From contig DCBA01000080.1 in assembly GCA_002313255.1 (NCBI GenBank), positions 1 to 12,715 of the forward strand: 12,715 nucleotides of DNA, written 5' to 3'. The notes beneath the pieces are model-generated. The model ran no database searches. It was not told the origin of the DNA and saw nothing but the letters and a program-made list of their open reading frames with translations. The position numbers were made by a program, and so were the translations under genes. This document shows, in pieces, positions 1 through 7,470 of the stretch (positions within the stretch are counted from its first letter, which is position 1; each line of letters begins with the position of its first letter). The stretch comes from Gammaproteobacteria bacterium UBA1119. Its GTDB lineage: Bacteria > Pseudomonadota > Gammaproteobacteria > Pseudomonadales > Azotimanducaceae.

Positions 1-1263
1 ACCGGACGTGTCTGTCCAAGCAAAAAGAAGCCCGTCTCCAACGCGACTCATTTGTGGGAAGCCGGCATTTCGTCGAGTGCTAATGCTTGTGACTTTCTGT
101 ATTGGGCCAAGCCTTCCCGTTTTTGGAACCACTCGCCATAGGAGCGCACCCTCATCTGGATCGCTTTCGCCTATCCAACTTACGACGGCATCCCCACTTC
201 CGAGAAAATCGATGTCCACTCTTCCAACCGGTAAATCTGAATCGATGGTCACGGGTGGGCCGAATGATTTCCCGTCGTCGTCGGAACGAATCATTCGGAC
301 GAGGGGCGTTGAGTTTGCTTCGGTATACCATCCGACAACGACAGACCCATTTTGCGCCGCAATAGCGGGTCCATTGACGGGACAACCCCCGATGCGCCAC
401 TTATCCTGAAAAATTGAGCGCCCCGGCTCCCAACGTCCGTCCAGTAGTCGCGAAACATAGATATCTCGGATCTCATTGGAAGTTCTGTCGCGGTACACCA
501 AGATAGGTCCACTTTGAGCGATGGCGAGATCGGTTTGACAGCAATCGCAAACGAGATCGTCTACCACATGAAACTTTTGAAACGGTTTCCCCATTGCGGC
601 ACTGGCTGATCGCAGCGTCATGCCGCCCGTGGTCTTCTCGCCAGATCCATGGTGTCCGCCTACCATTTCCCGGCCATCTAACCAAACGGCGATGACCTCC
701 TCTTGGTACGAGCCCAGGCTCACGAAACCATGTTCGCTTGGAGTACCGTCGTGATGGGGTTTCTCTGATTCAGACCAAGTGATTCCGGCGTCAGTGGAGC
801 GAGCTATTTCGACGTCGTACGCATAGCCGCCGGCAGGCTGCCGAACCAACCAATGCGCGGCCCATAGGCTTCCCGAAATCGGCGTAACGGATGGAAAGTC
901 TGCCCAGTTGACGAACCAATTAGCGCCCGTGGCTACTAAATTCGAAGGTGCCCATTCATCTCGTTCGAAGACGCTGTATCGCAGTGCGGTCTTGAGGCCA
1001 TTTGGTTCAAGCCAACTCAATACGACCAGGCCATCAACGTCGGACGCGAGATGCGGCGCGGAACTGCCGGGCTTCGCATCCGTTTCAATCAGTTGGACAT
1101 CGACATCACGTCGACCGATTTGATTCTCGCCGCACCCGCTGATCGCGAGTGAAAAAACTAGGACTAATAACGAAGGCGAGGTCAGGTAGATATTCTTGGT
1201 CTTCGTCGTCAAAGATGGGCTCGCTGCCGATGACAATACGTGAGCATGGACCAAAAAAAGCAT
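1..1263 (-). CDS. Sialidase-like (Asp-box/BNR) lipoprotein, 3' end outside window
   Basis: One minus-strand frame is open from codon 1263 to the window edge (421 codons, no stop), so the C-terminus is missing. The N-terminus ends in a hydrophobic stretch and the lipobox AISGC, with the lipidated Cys encoded at 1132-1134. This predicts a lipoprotein on the periplasmic or outer-membrane face. Two Asp boxes are visible, STDAGITW (residues 156-163) and SDDDGKSF (327-334), typical of BNR/sialidase beta-propellers. The motifs VCDCCQT (Cys 239, 241, 242) and GGCPVNGP (Cys 294) recall a bacterial family usually labelled sialidase or exo-alpha-sialidase; that match is from memory. I could not identify a catalytic Arg triad, so enzymatic activity is unproven. 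The ATG at 1263 has an AAAGGAG ribosome site. A TTG at 1212 would give a more normal 26-residue signal peptide (MTTKTKN start), and an ATG further upstream is also open. Confidence 0.82.
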   Translation of the reverse strand, partial: MLFLVHAHVLSSAASPSLTTKTKNIYLTSPSLLVLVFSLAISGCGENQIGRRDVDVQLIETDAKPGSSAPHLASDVDGLVVLSWLEPNGLKTALRYSVFERDEWAPSNLVATGANWFVNWADFPSVTPISGSLWAAHWLVRQPAGGYAYDVEIARSTDAGITWSESEKPHHDGTPSEHGFVSLGSYQEEVIAVWLDGREMVGGHHGSGEKTTGGMTLRSASAAMGKPFQKFHVVDDLVCDCCQTDLAIAQSGPILVYRDRTSNEIRDIYVSRLLDGRWEPGRSIFQDKWRIGGCPVNGPAIAAQNGSVVVGWYTEANSTPLVRMIRSDDDGKSFGPPVTIDSDLPVGRVDIDFLGSGDAVVSWIGESDPDEGALLWRVVPKTGRLGPIQKVTSISTRRNAGFPQMSRVGDGLLFAWTDTSG

Positions 1264-1404
1264 TCGCGCTCCTTTTATCAAGGTCTCGCAACTTGTTTTG
1301 ACGACATTCATTAAATGCCTTTCGCCACGCACGACCCAAGATGTCCTCGCTCGGTTAAAATCGGCGTGGGGAAAGTTTCTCAAGGACGGTGGTAGAGCAG
1401 ACGT

Positions 1405-1872
1405 ATGAGTCATCTAGCGTGGATAATCGATCCTACATTACGGCACCGATTGTCCCACCCAAACCACAATACTCTTAACAAGGCCGTCGTCTTCTGGAGC
1501 AGTACGCTCATGGGTGATGCGTTGAAAGCGCTGCCGGACGAGGCATCTGTCAGGGAAGACGTTGCTCGTTGGGCTCCAACCGAGGCGTTGGCGCTTCGAT
1601 TTGAACAACAACCTCATGAAGCCCGCATTGAATACCTTCAACGGGTGATGGGCACGCATCTTTATGGCAATGGGATGACTTTTGAGAGTCGGGAGGAGGC
1701 CGAAACCGTTCTCGTTGCGCTAGAAAGGTACGAGCTGAGTTATCGCAAGTTTTTGGATCAGTTGCCTTATCCGATAGCAAACGTTGCCTACCTTATCCGG
1801 GATCTGGAATGGGAGCATGGACAGGAGACGCTGCGTTGTCATTTAGTTGTCGAAAGTCCTTGTTCCCCGTGA
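1405..1872 (+). CDS. Hypothetical protein, 155 aa
   Basis: I do not recognise this protein. It is predicted to be soluble, with no signal peptide or membrane segment. It is mostly helical and rich in Glu, Arg and Leu, with several Trp and Tyr residues. The middle (residues about 45-120) reads like amphipathic helices, for example EEAETVLVALERYELSYRKF. The tail has three Cys or Pro-rich positions (RCH and SPCSP). The ribosome site before the ATG is weak. The gene lies divergent from the lipoprotein gene and 77 bp before the GST-like gene on the same strand, with a possible hairpin between them, so co-transcription is uncertain. Overlapping minus-strand frames are shorter and look like shadows. 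The call rests on its length and protein-like composition only. Confidence 0.65.
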   Translation: MSHLAWIIDPTLRHRLSHPNHNTLNKAVVFWSSTLMGDALKALPDEASVREDVARWAPTEALALRFEQQPHEARIEYLQRVMGTHLYGNGMTFESREEAETVLVALERYELSYRKFLDQLPYPIANVAYLIRDLEWEHGQETLRCHLVVESPCSP

Positions 1873-1881
1873 CTATCGATG

Positions 1882-1908
1882 GTGACCGGACCGTATGGTC
1901 CTAATCAC
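1882..1908 (+). terminator. Possible hairpin terminator or attenuator
   Basis: Ten bases after the stop of the 155-aa gene lies a nested inverted repeat. Outer arms GTGA/TCAC enclose a perfect inner stem GGACC-GTAT-GGTCC, followed by TTTG. The inner stem is only 5 bp and the T tract is poor, so this is a weak intrinsic terminator at best. It could partly separate the 155-aa gene from the GST-like gene downstream. Confidence 0.3.
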
Positions 1909-1949
1909 TTTGCTATGGTTGCCTGACTCGCTGGAAATAGGGGCCTGTC

Positions 1950-2933
1950 ATGCCAAGAAAATTTATCGTCTACGGTGGCGAACTTAGTTATTTCACGAGG
2001 AAGCTGGAAGCCGCCATGCTGTTCTATGGCGCCGAATTCGAATTGCGGTCTAAAACGCCGGATATGCGTGAGGAAATCGAGAGCCGTTCGGGGACCCATC
2101 AAGTCCCTGTACTACACACGCCAGAAAACTGGATGATTGCCGACACGACACCGCTTATGACTATGTTAGACGGCCGCTTTGTAGATCGGCGGATGTACCC
2201 CGATGGTCCCCTCGGGGTGCTCGTGCACGTAGTCGAGGAGTACTTTGATGAATGGATTGCACGAACGATGGTGCATTACCGATGGCACCATGAAGAAAGT
2301 GCTCGCTTCGCGTCGCTACGAATGTCAGGGGGAAACAAGGCGGCCGCGGCTCAGGTATTGAATTGGGGCCCTCGAGCATGTCGGGCGACCGGTACCGAAT
2401 CAAAACAACAACAGGCCGCTGCTGAGGCCGAATACGTCCGTATTCTTGAAGCTGCGGAGGCGCAGCTCAATCAGTCAGCCTATCTTATGGGCGATCGACC
2501 CACCGCCGTGGATTGCATTGTTCTTGGTGGTCTTCGAGCTCACACCAATATGGATCCAACCCCGAAAAAAATAACGTCAGGGTTCCCGAAAGTTATTGCA
2601 TGGTCGGAGACGGAAGCTAATAGCTGGAACGGTGTGGGTGAACTTGCTCCGTTTCCGGATTCAACGGAATTTGCCCAATTTGTCCTTGGGGAAATGAAGA
2701 CAACGTATCGACCCTACCTTCTGGCCAATCGTGAAGCGTCGACGGTCGGCGCAAAGGCTTTTAACGCAAGTATTTACGGGGAAACCGTCAGTTATTTGAC
2801 GCGACCCTATCCGCCCTTCTCTGCCGAGTTGGTGAGTGAACGTATTCGGAATACGTTGGACGTAGAAGAACTCGTGCTCGTGGAGAATTGGCTGCAACAC
2901 GTTGGGCTGAGCGAGTGTTTCTGGGAAGGATAA
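1950..2933 (+). CDS. Glutathione S-transferase family protein with C-terminal extension
   Basis: Predicted cytosolic GST-fold protein of 327 aa. The N-terminal thioredoxin-like domain (about residues 4-80) shows a beta1-alpha1 start with Ser13/Tyr14 as candidate active-site residues, the cis-proline motif QVPVL (Pro53) and a glutathione-contact position at Asp65-Thr66-Thr67. The helical C-terminal domain carries the N-capping-box region LMGDRPTAVD (179-188), which is characteristic of GSTs. Usual GSTs have about 200-230 residues. This one has an extra helical segment between the domains and roughly 90 residues after the GST core. Likely roles are glutathione conjugation, thiol transfer or isomerisation of an organic substrate; none is certain. 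An AGGGG ribosome site lies just before the ATG. It ends 37 bp from the convergent VOC gene. Confidence 0.85.
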   Translation: MPRKFIVYGGELSYFTRKLEAAMLFYGAEFELRSKTPDMREEIESRSGTHQVPVLHTPENWMIADTTPLMTMLDGRFVDRRMYPDGPLGVLVHVVEEYFDEWIARTMVHYRWHHEESARFASLRMSGGNKAAAAQVLNWGPRACRATGTESKQQQAAAEAEYVRILEAAEAQLNQSAYLMGDRPTAVDCIVLGGLRAHTNMDPTPKKITSGFPKVIAWSETEANSWNGVGELAPFPDSTEFAQFVLGEMKTTYRPYLLANREASTVGAKAFNASIYGETVSYLTRPYPPFSAELVSERIRNTLDVEELVLVENWLQHVGLSECFWEG

Positions 2934-2970
2934 GTTCCCATTTCGGCATGTCTTGGCAGACGGATTAAGG

Positions 2971-3366
2971 CTAGCCCCTGTCAGGGTATTGAACCAACTC
3001 AATGTTGACCCCGTCCGGACCGTGGACGAACGCGATTTGGACACCGGGGGTGGTTTCACGAGGCTCGATCAAAAATTCTGCGCCTAGGCCTTTTAACTGA
3101 ATCGCCGCTTCATCCATGTCATCGACTCGTAAACCTATATGGTCTAGTCCCAGTTGCTGGTGCGGGGTTTTGGACATGCGAGTGATGTCTTCGGTCACGG
3201 TGGAGATCAATATCGTTTGTCCGTCTAACTCCATATTGCATCGCGGTAATCCGTTCGCGCCTTTCGATTTGAGGATCTTGGCACCGAACATGGATTCATA
3301 AAATCTACCCGCTGCCATCGCGTCGTGGCTCATGAGATGAATGTGATGGTGTCGGTATTTGGGCAT
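2971..3366 (-). CDS. VOC family (glyoxalase/dioxygenase-fold) metalloprotein
   Basis: A 131-aa vicinal-oxygen-chelate protein with two beta-alpha-beta-beta-beta modules. The first begins with HHHIHLMS (residues 7-13) and the second with LDHIGLRV (about 74-81). Candidate metal ligands are a His in the 7-9 cluster, His76 and Glu123 in NIELVQ, the last strand, as in glyoxalase I and related enzymes. The ending GPDGVNIELVQYP is very typical of the family. VOC proteins isomerise, cleave or epimerise small molecules, so the substrate cannot be read. The start chosen is MPKYRHH at 3366, preceded by AAGGA about 8 bases upstream. The frame stays open to 3480, but that would overlap the PhyH gene and adds an Arg-rich stretch outside the domain. 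It lies 65 bp downstream of the PhyH gene, probably in one transcript. Confidence 0.88.
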   Translation of the reverse strand: MPKYRHHHIHLMSHDAMAAGRFYESMFGAKILKSKGANGLPRCNMELDGQTILISTVTEDITRMSKTPHQQLGLDHIGLRVDDMDEAAIQLKGLGAEFLIEPRETTPGVQIAFVHGPDGVNIELVQYPDRG

Positions 3367-3431
3367 GTCGTCGTTCCTTGTAACGAGTGTCGACAGCATT
3401 GAAGGCCGACACAGTAAACGGGTAGTCCTAT

Positions 3432-4514
3432 TTATGGCGCTAGAGAATTCTCGGCGACGAAATCTTGCATCCCTTGCCATTCATCCCAATGGTTGCAGAG
3501 TTTGTCGATTGATGTCTTCCATGGGTTGTATGTGGCAGGGTATTCGAGGAACTGGCCGTAGTAGCCACGATCCAGGTGATCGCTTACGCCGTGACCCAAG
3601 CGGCGACTGCCTTCGTGGGGATTTTCTTCTCGCAAGCGACGGATTCTGAAATAGATATTCATTCGAGGTTCCGCTCCACGATTGGGCGTGGCCGTATGTG
3701 GACAACTGTGTAGCGCGATGACCGCGTCGCCTTCTTCTAAAAGGACAGGAGTCAATTCTGGCCATTCCCAGCCATCAACCGGATTGCTGTGTTTGCACAT
3801 CTTTTGCATACGTGCCCGGACCGATTCCGGCAATCCATTCAAGTAGGTTTGCCCCTCCTCCGTCGCCTTGATGCGTGGCCAGTCTAGCCCCTCCGGCCCG
3901 ATGACGCCTCCGGTATCGCGCTGAAAGCGGAACGCGGATTCGACTGTTTCGTGCATGCCTTTGAGAACGGCGAATTGTCCCCGTCCAGGTATGGATTGAT
4001 CGTTGAGGGCGACGCCTACCAGCGCTGAGTAACTACCAAGGGATATGGTTCGGTCCGGATCTTGCCACAATTGGCCATCGTTGCTGCCGCGTCGATCATC
4101 GTTTTCGCCAAAATACGGTGCAGGGTCTAGGGGGCGACCCCTCACGGGTTCAATATCGTTCGCTGAATCGGGTATCGCCCCACTCCAACTCCCATCCACA
4201 TGAGGGCGTGGTCTTCCCCCCATTGTGTCGAATCCGGGTGTCACAGCAACTTGCGAACTGATCACCTCCGGGAATGGTCCGAGCTCGGTCTCCACAATAT
4301 TCTTAAGACTGGTTTCATTGAATAGCCTTAGGACATTTGGATGGATAGCGAGTTCTCGAGGCACCAGTAGGATCCGTTTATCCCGTGGCAAGACGTCTTC
4401 GATTAATTCTTTCGCCGCTTTGATGTAGGAGCGTGGAACGATATTTTTGATGACGATGAAGCCGTCGTTAAAAAAACACTGTTTTTGGTCGTCATTCAGA
4501 TGATCTTGCGACAT
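3432..4514 (-). CDS. Phytanoyl-CoA dioxygenase (PhyH) family Fe(II)/2-oxoglutarate oxygenase
   Basis: A 360-aa cytosolic non-haem iron oxygenase that should couple 2-oxoglutarate decarboxylation to hydroxylation of an organic substrate. The start LNDDQKQCFFNDGFIVIKN (residues 6-24) is the standard PhyH N-terminus. The metal-binding facial triad is visible as His105-x-Asp107 (in RPHVDGSW) plus a distal His273 (in SCPHTATPNR). Arg284, eleven residues later, is the likely 2-oxoglutarate carboxylate anchor. All key residues are present, so it should be active. It is longer than many PhyH proteins because of an insert around residues 110-155 and a C-terminal tail. It sits between a nuclease gene (85 bp upstream) and a VOC gene (65 bp downstream). 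Family members act on fatty acyl-CoA, quorum signals, natural products and phosphonates, so the substrate is open. Confidence 0.9.
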   Translation of the reverse strand: MSQDHLNDDQKQCFFNDGFIVIKNIVPRSYIKAAKELIEDVLPRDKRILLVPRELAIHPNVLRLFNETSLKNIVETELGPFPEVISSQVAVTPGFDTMGGRPRPHVDGSWSGAIPDSANDIEPVRGRPLDPAPYFGENDDRRGSNDGQLWQDPDRTISLGSYSALVGVALNDQSIPGRGQFAVLKGMHETVESAFRFQRDTGGVIGPEGLDWPRIKATEEGQTYLNGLPESVRARMQKMCKHSNPVDGWEWPELTPVLLEEGDAVIALHSCPHTATPNRGAEPRMNIYFRIRRLREENPHEGSRRLGHGVSDHLDRGYYGQFLEYPATYNPWKTSIDKLCNHWDEWQGMQDFVAENSLAP

Positions 4515-4599
4515 GGTTCAACTCGTTGGTCGTCGATGAATAGGATACCGATGCGGTGTCGGATTCGTCGAGGGATGAGTCGATGGACGAATAGATGAT

Positions 4600-5643
4600 C
4601 TAGTCGTTTTCAGAATCTCTCGTCAAAACGTCCTCTGCAATGGATCGTAGTTGATCCTCGCCGCCTTGCAGTTGAACGCGTAGGAAATCGATTAATTCAC
4701 TGTCCGATTCGGGATAGGCCCTTTTCGACAAGCTTTGCTGTAGTTTTTGACATGCTTCAGCCACGCGGTCAGCGGCCTCTTTTAAATCGTTGCTAATGAA
4801 TTTCGCCATCTGTTGATTACCTCCATTCATAACGATGGTTTCAGCCATCGCCTCTGTGACGCCATCGACGAACCGCGCGTGTTCGCAATCCGCTTGATGG
4901 TCCGGGCAGTGGTTTTGGTATAACACTGTGCGAATGCTCTCTAGGACATCGCCAACCCACGAGTCATCACCTCGATAAGTGAGTAAGGTCGCTGTGAAAC
5001 CCATATTCGCTTGGTTTTCGGTATCGTCGAGCATGCCGTCAACGCCGTAGTGCTGACCGTCGACATAGACAAAATAACCGGTATCGTTGACCGGAAAACC
5101 TTTGCGTCGAAGGATCCACTGATACATTTCGATTTGCCGTTTGTACCCTTGTTTCCATCGGCCTTCTAGATTGATCTTTTTTGGTTCTTTTTTTGGGGAC
5201 ATTACGCCTTGGGAGGTACTTTTGTAGTCGACGATGTGAAGCTCTCCCGTCTCGACGTTTTGCCAAACATCATCGATACCGCCGCCAAAAAGGATGTTGG
5301 TTTCTTCGTGGAGGGTATTGAAGTGGTTGAGCGAGGCGCCGAAATGCAGTGCGTTTACCCAACGCTCTAGGTCTTCATGCGCGAATGGCACCAGATGCTT
5401 TAACCCATTTCGAATCATGAATGGGTGAGGCGACTGGCTCTCGCGATACCTATTGAAATCGCGCTTAAGTAGTAGATCCGTGGCACTGTTAATGTTGAAG
5501 CCAGGGATTGATGGGAATTTGACTCCTTTCACGCGGTCGAGCCAAAAACATGCGGGACACTGAATAAAGTCCTCTACTCGCCCACGGGAAAGCTCGTAGG
5601 GCTCGGGTCGACTTGGTTTAAAGGTACCTCGATGCCTAGGCAC
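4600..5643 (-). CDS. Stand-alone PD-(D/E)XK nuclease family protein (RecB/Cas4-like)
   Basis: A 347-aa predicted nuclease of the RecB/Cas4/AddB-type PD-(D/E)XK superfamily. The opening LSRGRVEDFIQCPACFWLDR (18-37) matches the usual N-terminal segment. The catalytic core is Asp124 in GGGIDD, then Asp139-Tyr140-Lys141 (VDYKST) and the motif Gln170-x3-Tyr174. Cysteines occur at 29 and 32 (CPAC) and at 246 and 253, an arrangement resembling the split Fe-S cluster ligands of Cas4 and AddB; a cluster is inference only. The region after residue 265 is a helical, acidic tail. The start is GTG; an in-frame TGA lies 9 bp upstream, and the CPAC motif is needed, so no other start fits well. No helicase or cas genes are nearby. 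It is the first gene of a run with PhyH and VOC genes. Roles in DNA repair or defence are possible. Confidence 0.85.
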   Translation of the reverse strand: MPRHRGTFKPSRPEPYELSRGRVEDFIQCPACFWLDRVKGVKFPSIPGFNINSATDLLLKRDFNRYRESQSPHPFMIRNGLKHLVPFAHEDLERWVNALHFGASLNHFNTLHEETNILFGGGIDDVWQNVETGELHIVDYKSTSQGVMSPKKEPKKINLEGRWKQGYKRQIEMYQWILRRKGFPVNDTGYFVYVDGQHYGVDGMLDDTENQANMGFTATLLTYRGDDSWVGDVLESIRTVLYQNHCPDHQADCEHARFVDGVTEAMAETIVMNGGNQQMAKFISNDLKEAADRVAEACQKLQQSLSKRAYPESDSELIDFLRVQLQGGEDQLRSIAEDVLTRDSEND

Positions 5644-5863
5644 TATAGGCCGTCACTTGCGTCGCCAATAATCCAACCTGCCGGTAGCTAACACGTAAGA
5701 CCGTTACAACACGCCATTTCTTCCCTAACTCAGCGAGTGATTTTCGATCGAGTTTAGCAGGTGCATCCGCAGATCCACTTAGTTCCTCGGAAAAGGTTTC
5801 TCAAATAAATCTATCGGGGCAATATGGGAGGGCTAAAGAAAGCTAACTCAGGAGCTATTGCCC
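5644..5863. other. Divergent intergenic region
   Basis: This 220-bp gap separates the minus-strand nuclease gene from the plus-strand MAPEG gene, so promoters for both should lie here. I see no convincing -35/-10 pair, no long inverted repeat and no protein-like frame. The only clear signal is the TCAGGAG ribosome site for the MAPEG gene at 5848-5854. Confidence 0.5.
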
Positions 5864-6283
5864 ATGGATATTCTCTCGCCCGTACTCGGGATGCTGGTGT
5901 TGACGCTAGTGATGACGATTGCACTTTTTGCGTCACGTCTTCCGATAATCGTGAAAAATTTTCCGAACCTGCAAGCCGGCAAACACCCGGATGAGTTGCG
6001 ACAAAACATCCCCGTTGGCATGCGGAACATCACCGACAACTACAATCACCTGTTCGAGCAGCCTGTTCTTTTCTATGCCGCGGCTTTGTATATCCATCTC
6101 GCAGGACACGTTGACCTTATCCATGTTCGATGTGCATGGGTATATTTTGGATTTCGTGTCGTCCATTCCATCGTGCAAGCCACGAGCAATAACGTTGCGA
6201 CAAGGCTGATTATGTTTACGGGTGCAAGCCTTGCTTTGGCCACGATGATTGTACGAGAGACGATCGTATGGCTCGGAGGTTAA
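5864..6283 (+). CDS. MAPEG family membrane protein
   Basis: A 139-aa integral inner-membrane protein with four predicted helices (about residues 7-25, 66-82, 84-103 and 115-136). The family signature is clear: NYNHLFEQP (59-67) with the conserved Asn61, Glu65 and Pro67, followed by FRVVHS (97-102) and a later Asn109/Asn110 and Arg114. MAPEG proteins (membrane-associated proteins in eicosanoid and glutathione metabolism) are often glutathione-dependent transferases or peroxidases acting on lipophilic compounds; many bacterial members are uncharacterised. The ATG at 5864 is preferred because TCAGGAG lies 9 bp upstream. A TTG six bases earlier would be too close to that site. It is followed after 21 bp by the TPR/TonB_C gene, so the two may be co-transcribed. 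Confidence 0.88.
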   Translation: MDILSPVLGMLVLTLVMTIALFASRLPIIVKNFPNLQAGKHPDELRQNIPVGMRNITDNYNHLFEQPVLFYAAALYIHLAGHVDLIHVRCAWVYFGFRVVHSIVQATSNNVATRLIMFTGASLALATMIVRETIVWLGG

Positions 6284-6304
6284 CGGCGCGATTTTTCAAG
6301 ACAC

Positions 6305-7429
6305 ATGCGCTTTGATTCGAGGAACATGTTTGTTGGTATCGCGTGGGGAGCGATTGCGATCGTCACGCTATCGACCCCCGCGCATGGGAACAGCGACCTT
6401 TTTAGCCTTAAAAGGGAACTCGAAGATACCTACATCCAATATCAGCAATTCTCTGATCAAGGGGACTTCCCTAACGCAGAACGCCTTGGCACCTTAGCGC
6501 TCGAGTTGGGTGAGCAGATTTACGGTATGGATCACCCCAATACCGCGGTTCTTTCATTCAACCTAGCCAAAACACTTAACGCTTCTGCACGCTTCCGATG
6601 GCGTGGACTTCGTGTTGCCGAATTGGCGGTTGCACGTTACCGAGACGTATTCGGGGAGAATGCGGATGACACGGTAGTACCCATGACGCTATTGATCCAG
6701 GTGCTGGCTAAGGGTGTTCAAAGCAATGTGTTTGAAGATGAACAAACCAAGAGGCATCGGCAGATGTACATTTTGGTTGGGCGCTCAGAACGAATCGCGA
6801 AACGCAGTAACGAAGTTACGTTGTTAGCGGATCTCTATCAAAATATCTCGAAGATTGGATTACGTGACAGTCGTCGCTACAGCGTTGAGGCGGAAGATTT
6901 GTATGAGGAAATATACGGGAGGAAACACGTTCGCACGTTGATTGCCGCGATGAACGTTGCATCGTTTAAGAACGGAGACGCACAAACGAAAGCGTATGAA
7001 CGAATTCTTCGGGACGGGGAGGACGTTGAGGGTTTTACTCGGTACCAATTCGCGCTACATCAGAAACTGTCGATCAATTACCTTGAGATTGGCGACGAGC
7101 GAAGGGCGACTGAACATCTGCAGGCGGCAGGATTACTTATGAGCGGCGATCAAGATGCGAACTACACACCCATCTACAAAAAATCGCCGGTCTATCCGCG
7201 TCGCGCGATAGTCCGAGGCATCGAAGGTTATGTCCTGCTCGAATTTACGGTCACACGCGAGGGCGGCGTTCGTGATCCTATGGTAGTTGACGCCAACCCA
7301 CCTAGGATTTTTGATCAAGCGGCCATCGACGCCGTGCTCCAATTTCGGTACATACCGCAAGTGTCGAATGGTGTGCCAGTTGAAGTCGTTGGTGTGACCA
7401 ACCGTATCGCCTTTAGTTTTAATCAGTGA
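6305..7429 (+). CDS. Periplasmic TPR protein with C-terminal TonB domain
   Basis: A 374-aa protein with an N-terminal signal peptide (hydrophobic residues 9-23, probable cleavage after AHG at 28). Residues about 40-120 read as TPR-like helical hairpins (AERLGTLALELGEQIYG, then HPNTAVLSFNLAKTL), with further helices at 190-280. Residues about 287-374 form a TonB C-terminal domain: SPVYPRRAIVRGIEGYVLLEF, then DQAAIDAVLQFRYIP. The Pro-rich spacer and N-terminal membrane anchor of true TonB are absent, and no exbB/exbD genes are near, so it probably does not energise transport. It may be a periplasmic scaffold that binds outer-membrane or partner proteins. The ATG at 6305 has a weak ribosome site. 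An ATG at 6326, just after GAGG, is an alternative but would remove the basic residues of the signal peptide. Confidence 0.85.
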   Translation: MRFDSRNMFVGIAWGAIAIVTLSTPAHGNSDLFSLKRELEDTYIQYQQFSDQGDFPNAERLGTLALELGEQIYGMDHPNTAVLSFNLAKTLNASARFRWRGLRVAELAVARYRDVFGENADDTVVPMTLLIQVLAKGVQSNVFEDEQTKRHRQMYILVGRSERIAKRSNEVTLLADLYQNISKIGLRDSRRYSVEAEDLYEEIYGRKHVRTLIAAMNVASFKNGDAQTKAYERILRDGEDVEGFTRYQFALHQKLSINYLEIGDERRATEHLQAAGLLMSGDQDANYTPIYKKSPVYPRRAIVRGIEGYVLLEFTVTREGGVRDPMVVDANPPRIFDQAAIDAVLQFRYIPQVSNGVPVEVVGVTNRIAFSFNQ

Positions 7430-7470
7430 CTGTTGATCGGTTCTGAACTGCGCGGCTATACGACCTCGAT

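Noticed and set aside
2950..2961. Small hairpin GTCT-TGGC-AGAC between convergent GST and VOC genes
   Set aside because: A 4-bp stem without a T run is too weak to call a terminator.
3367..3480. N-terminal extension of the VOC protein to 3480
   Set aside because: It would overlap the end of the PhyH gene and adds Arg-rich sequence outside the fold; the ATG at 3366 has a good ribosome site and starts right at the first domain strand.
4563..4592. Inverted repeat ATTCGTC/GACGAAT between the nuclease and PhyH genes
   Set aside because: The arms are only 7 bp with a 16-base loop and no T tract; this is within chance expectation for the window.
4600..5643. Nuclease as Cas4 of a CRISPR-Cas system
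   Set aside because: There are no other cas genes and no direct-repeat array in the window, and the neighbours are metabolic enzymes.
6305..7429. The TonB_C protein as a true TonB
   Set aside because: It lacks the Pro-rich spacer and an evident N-terminal anchor, contains TPR-like helices, and has no exbB/exbD neighbours.
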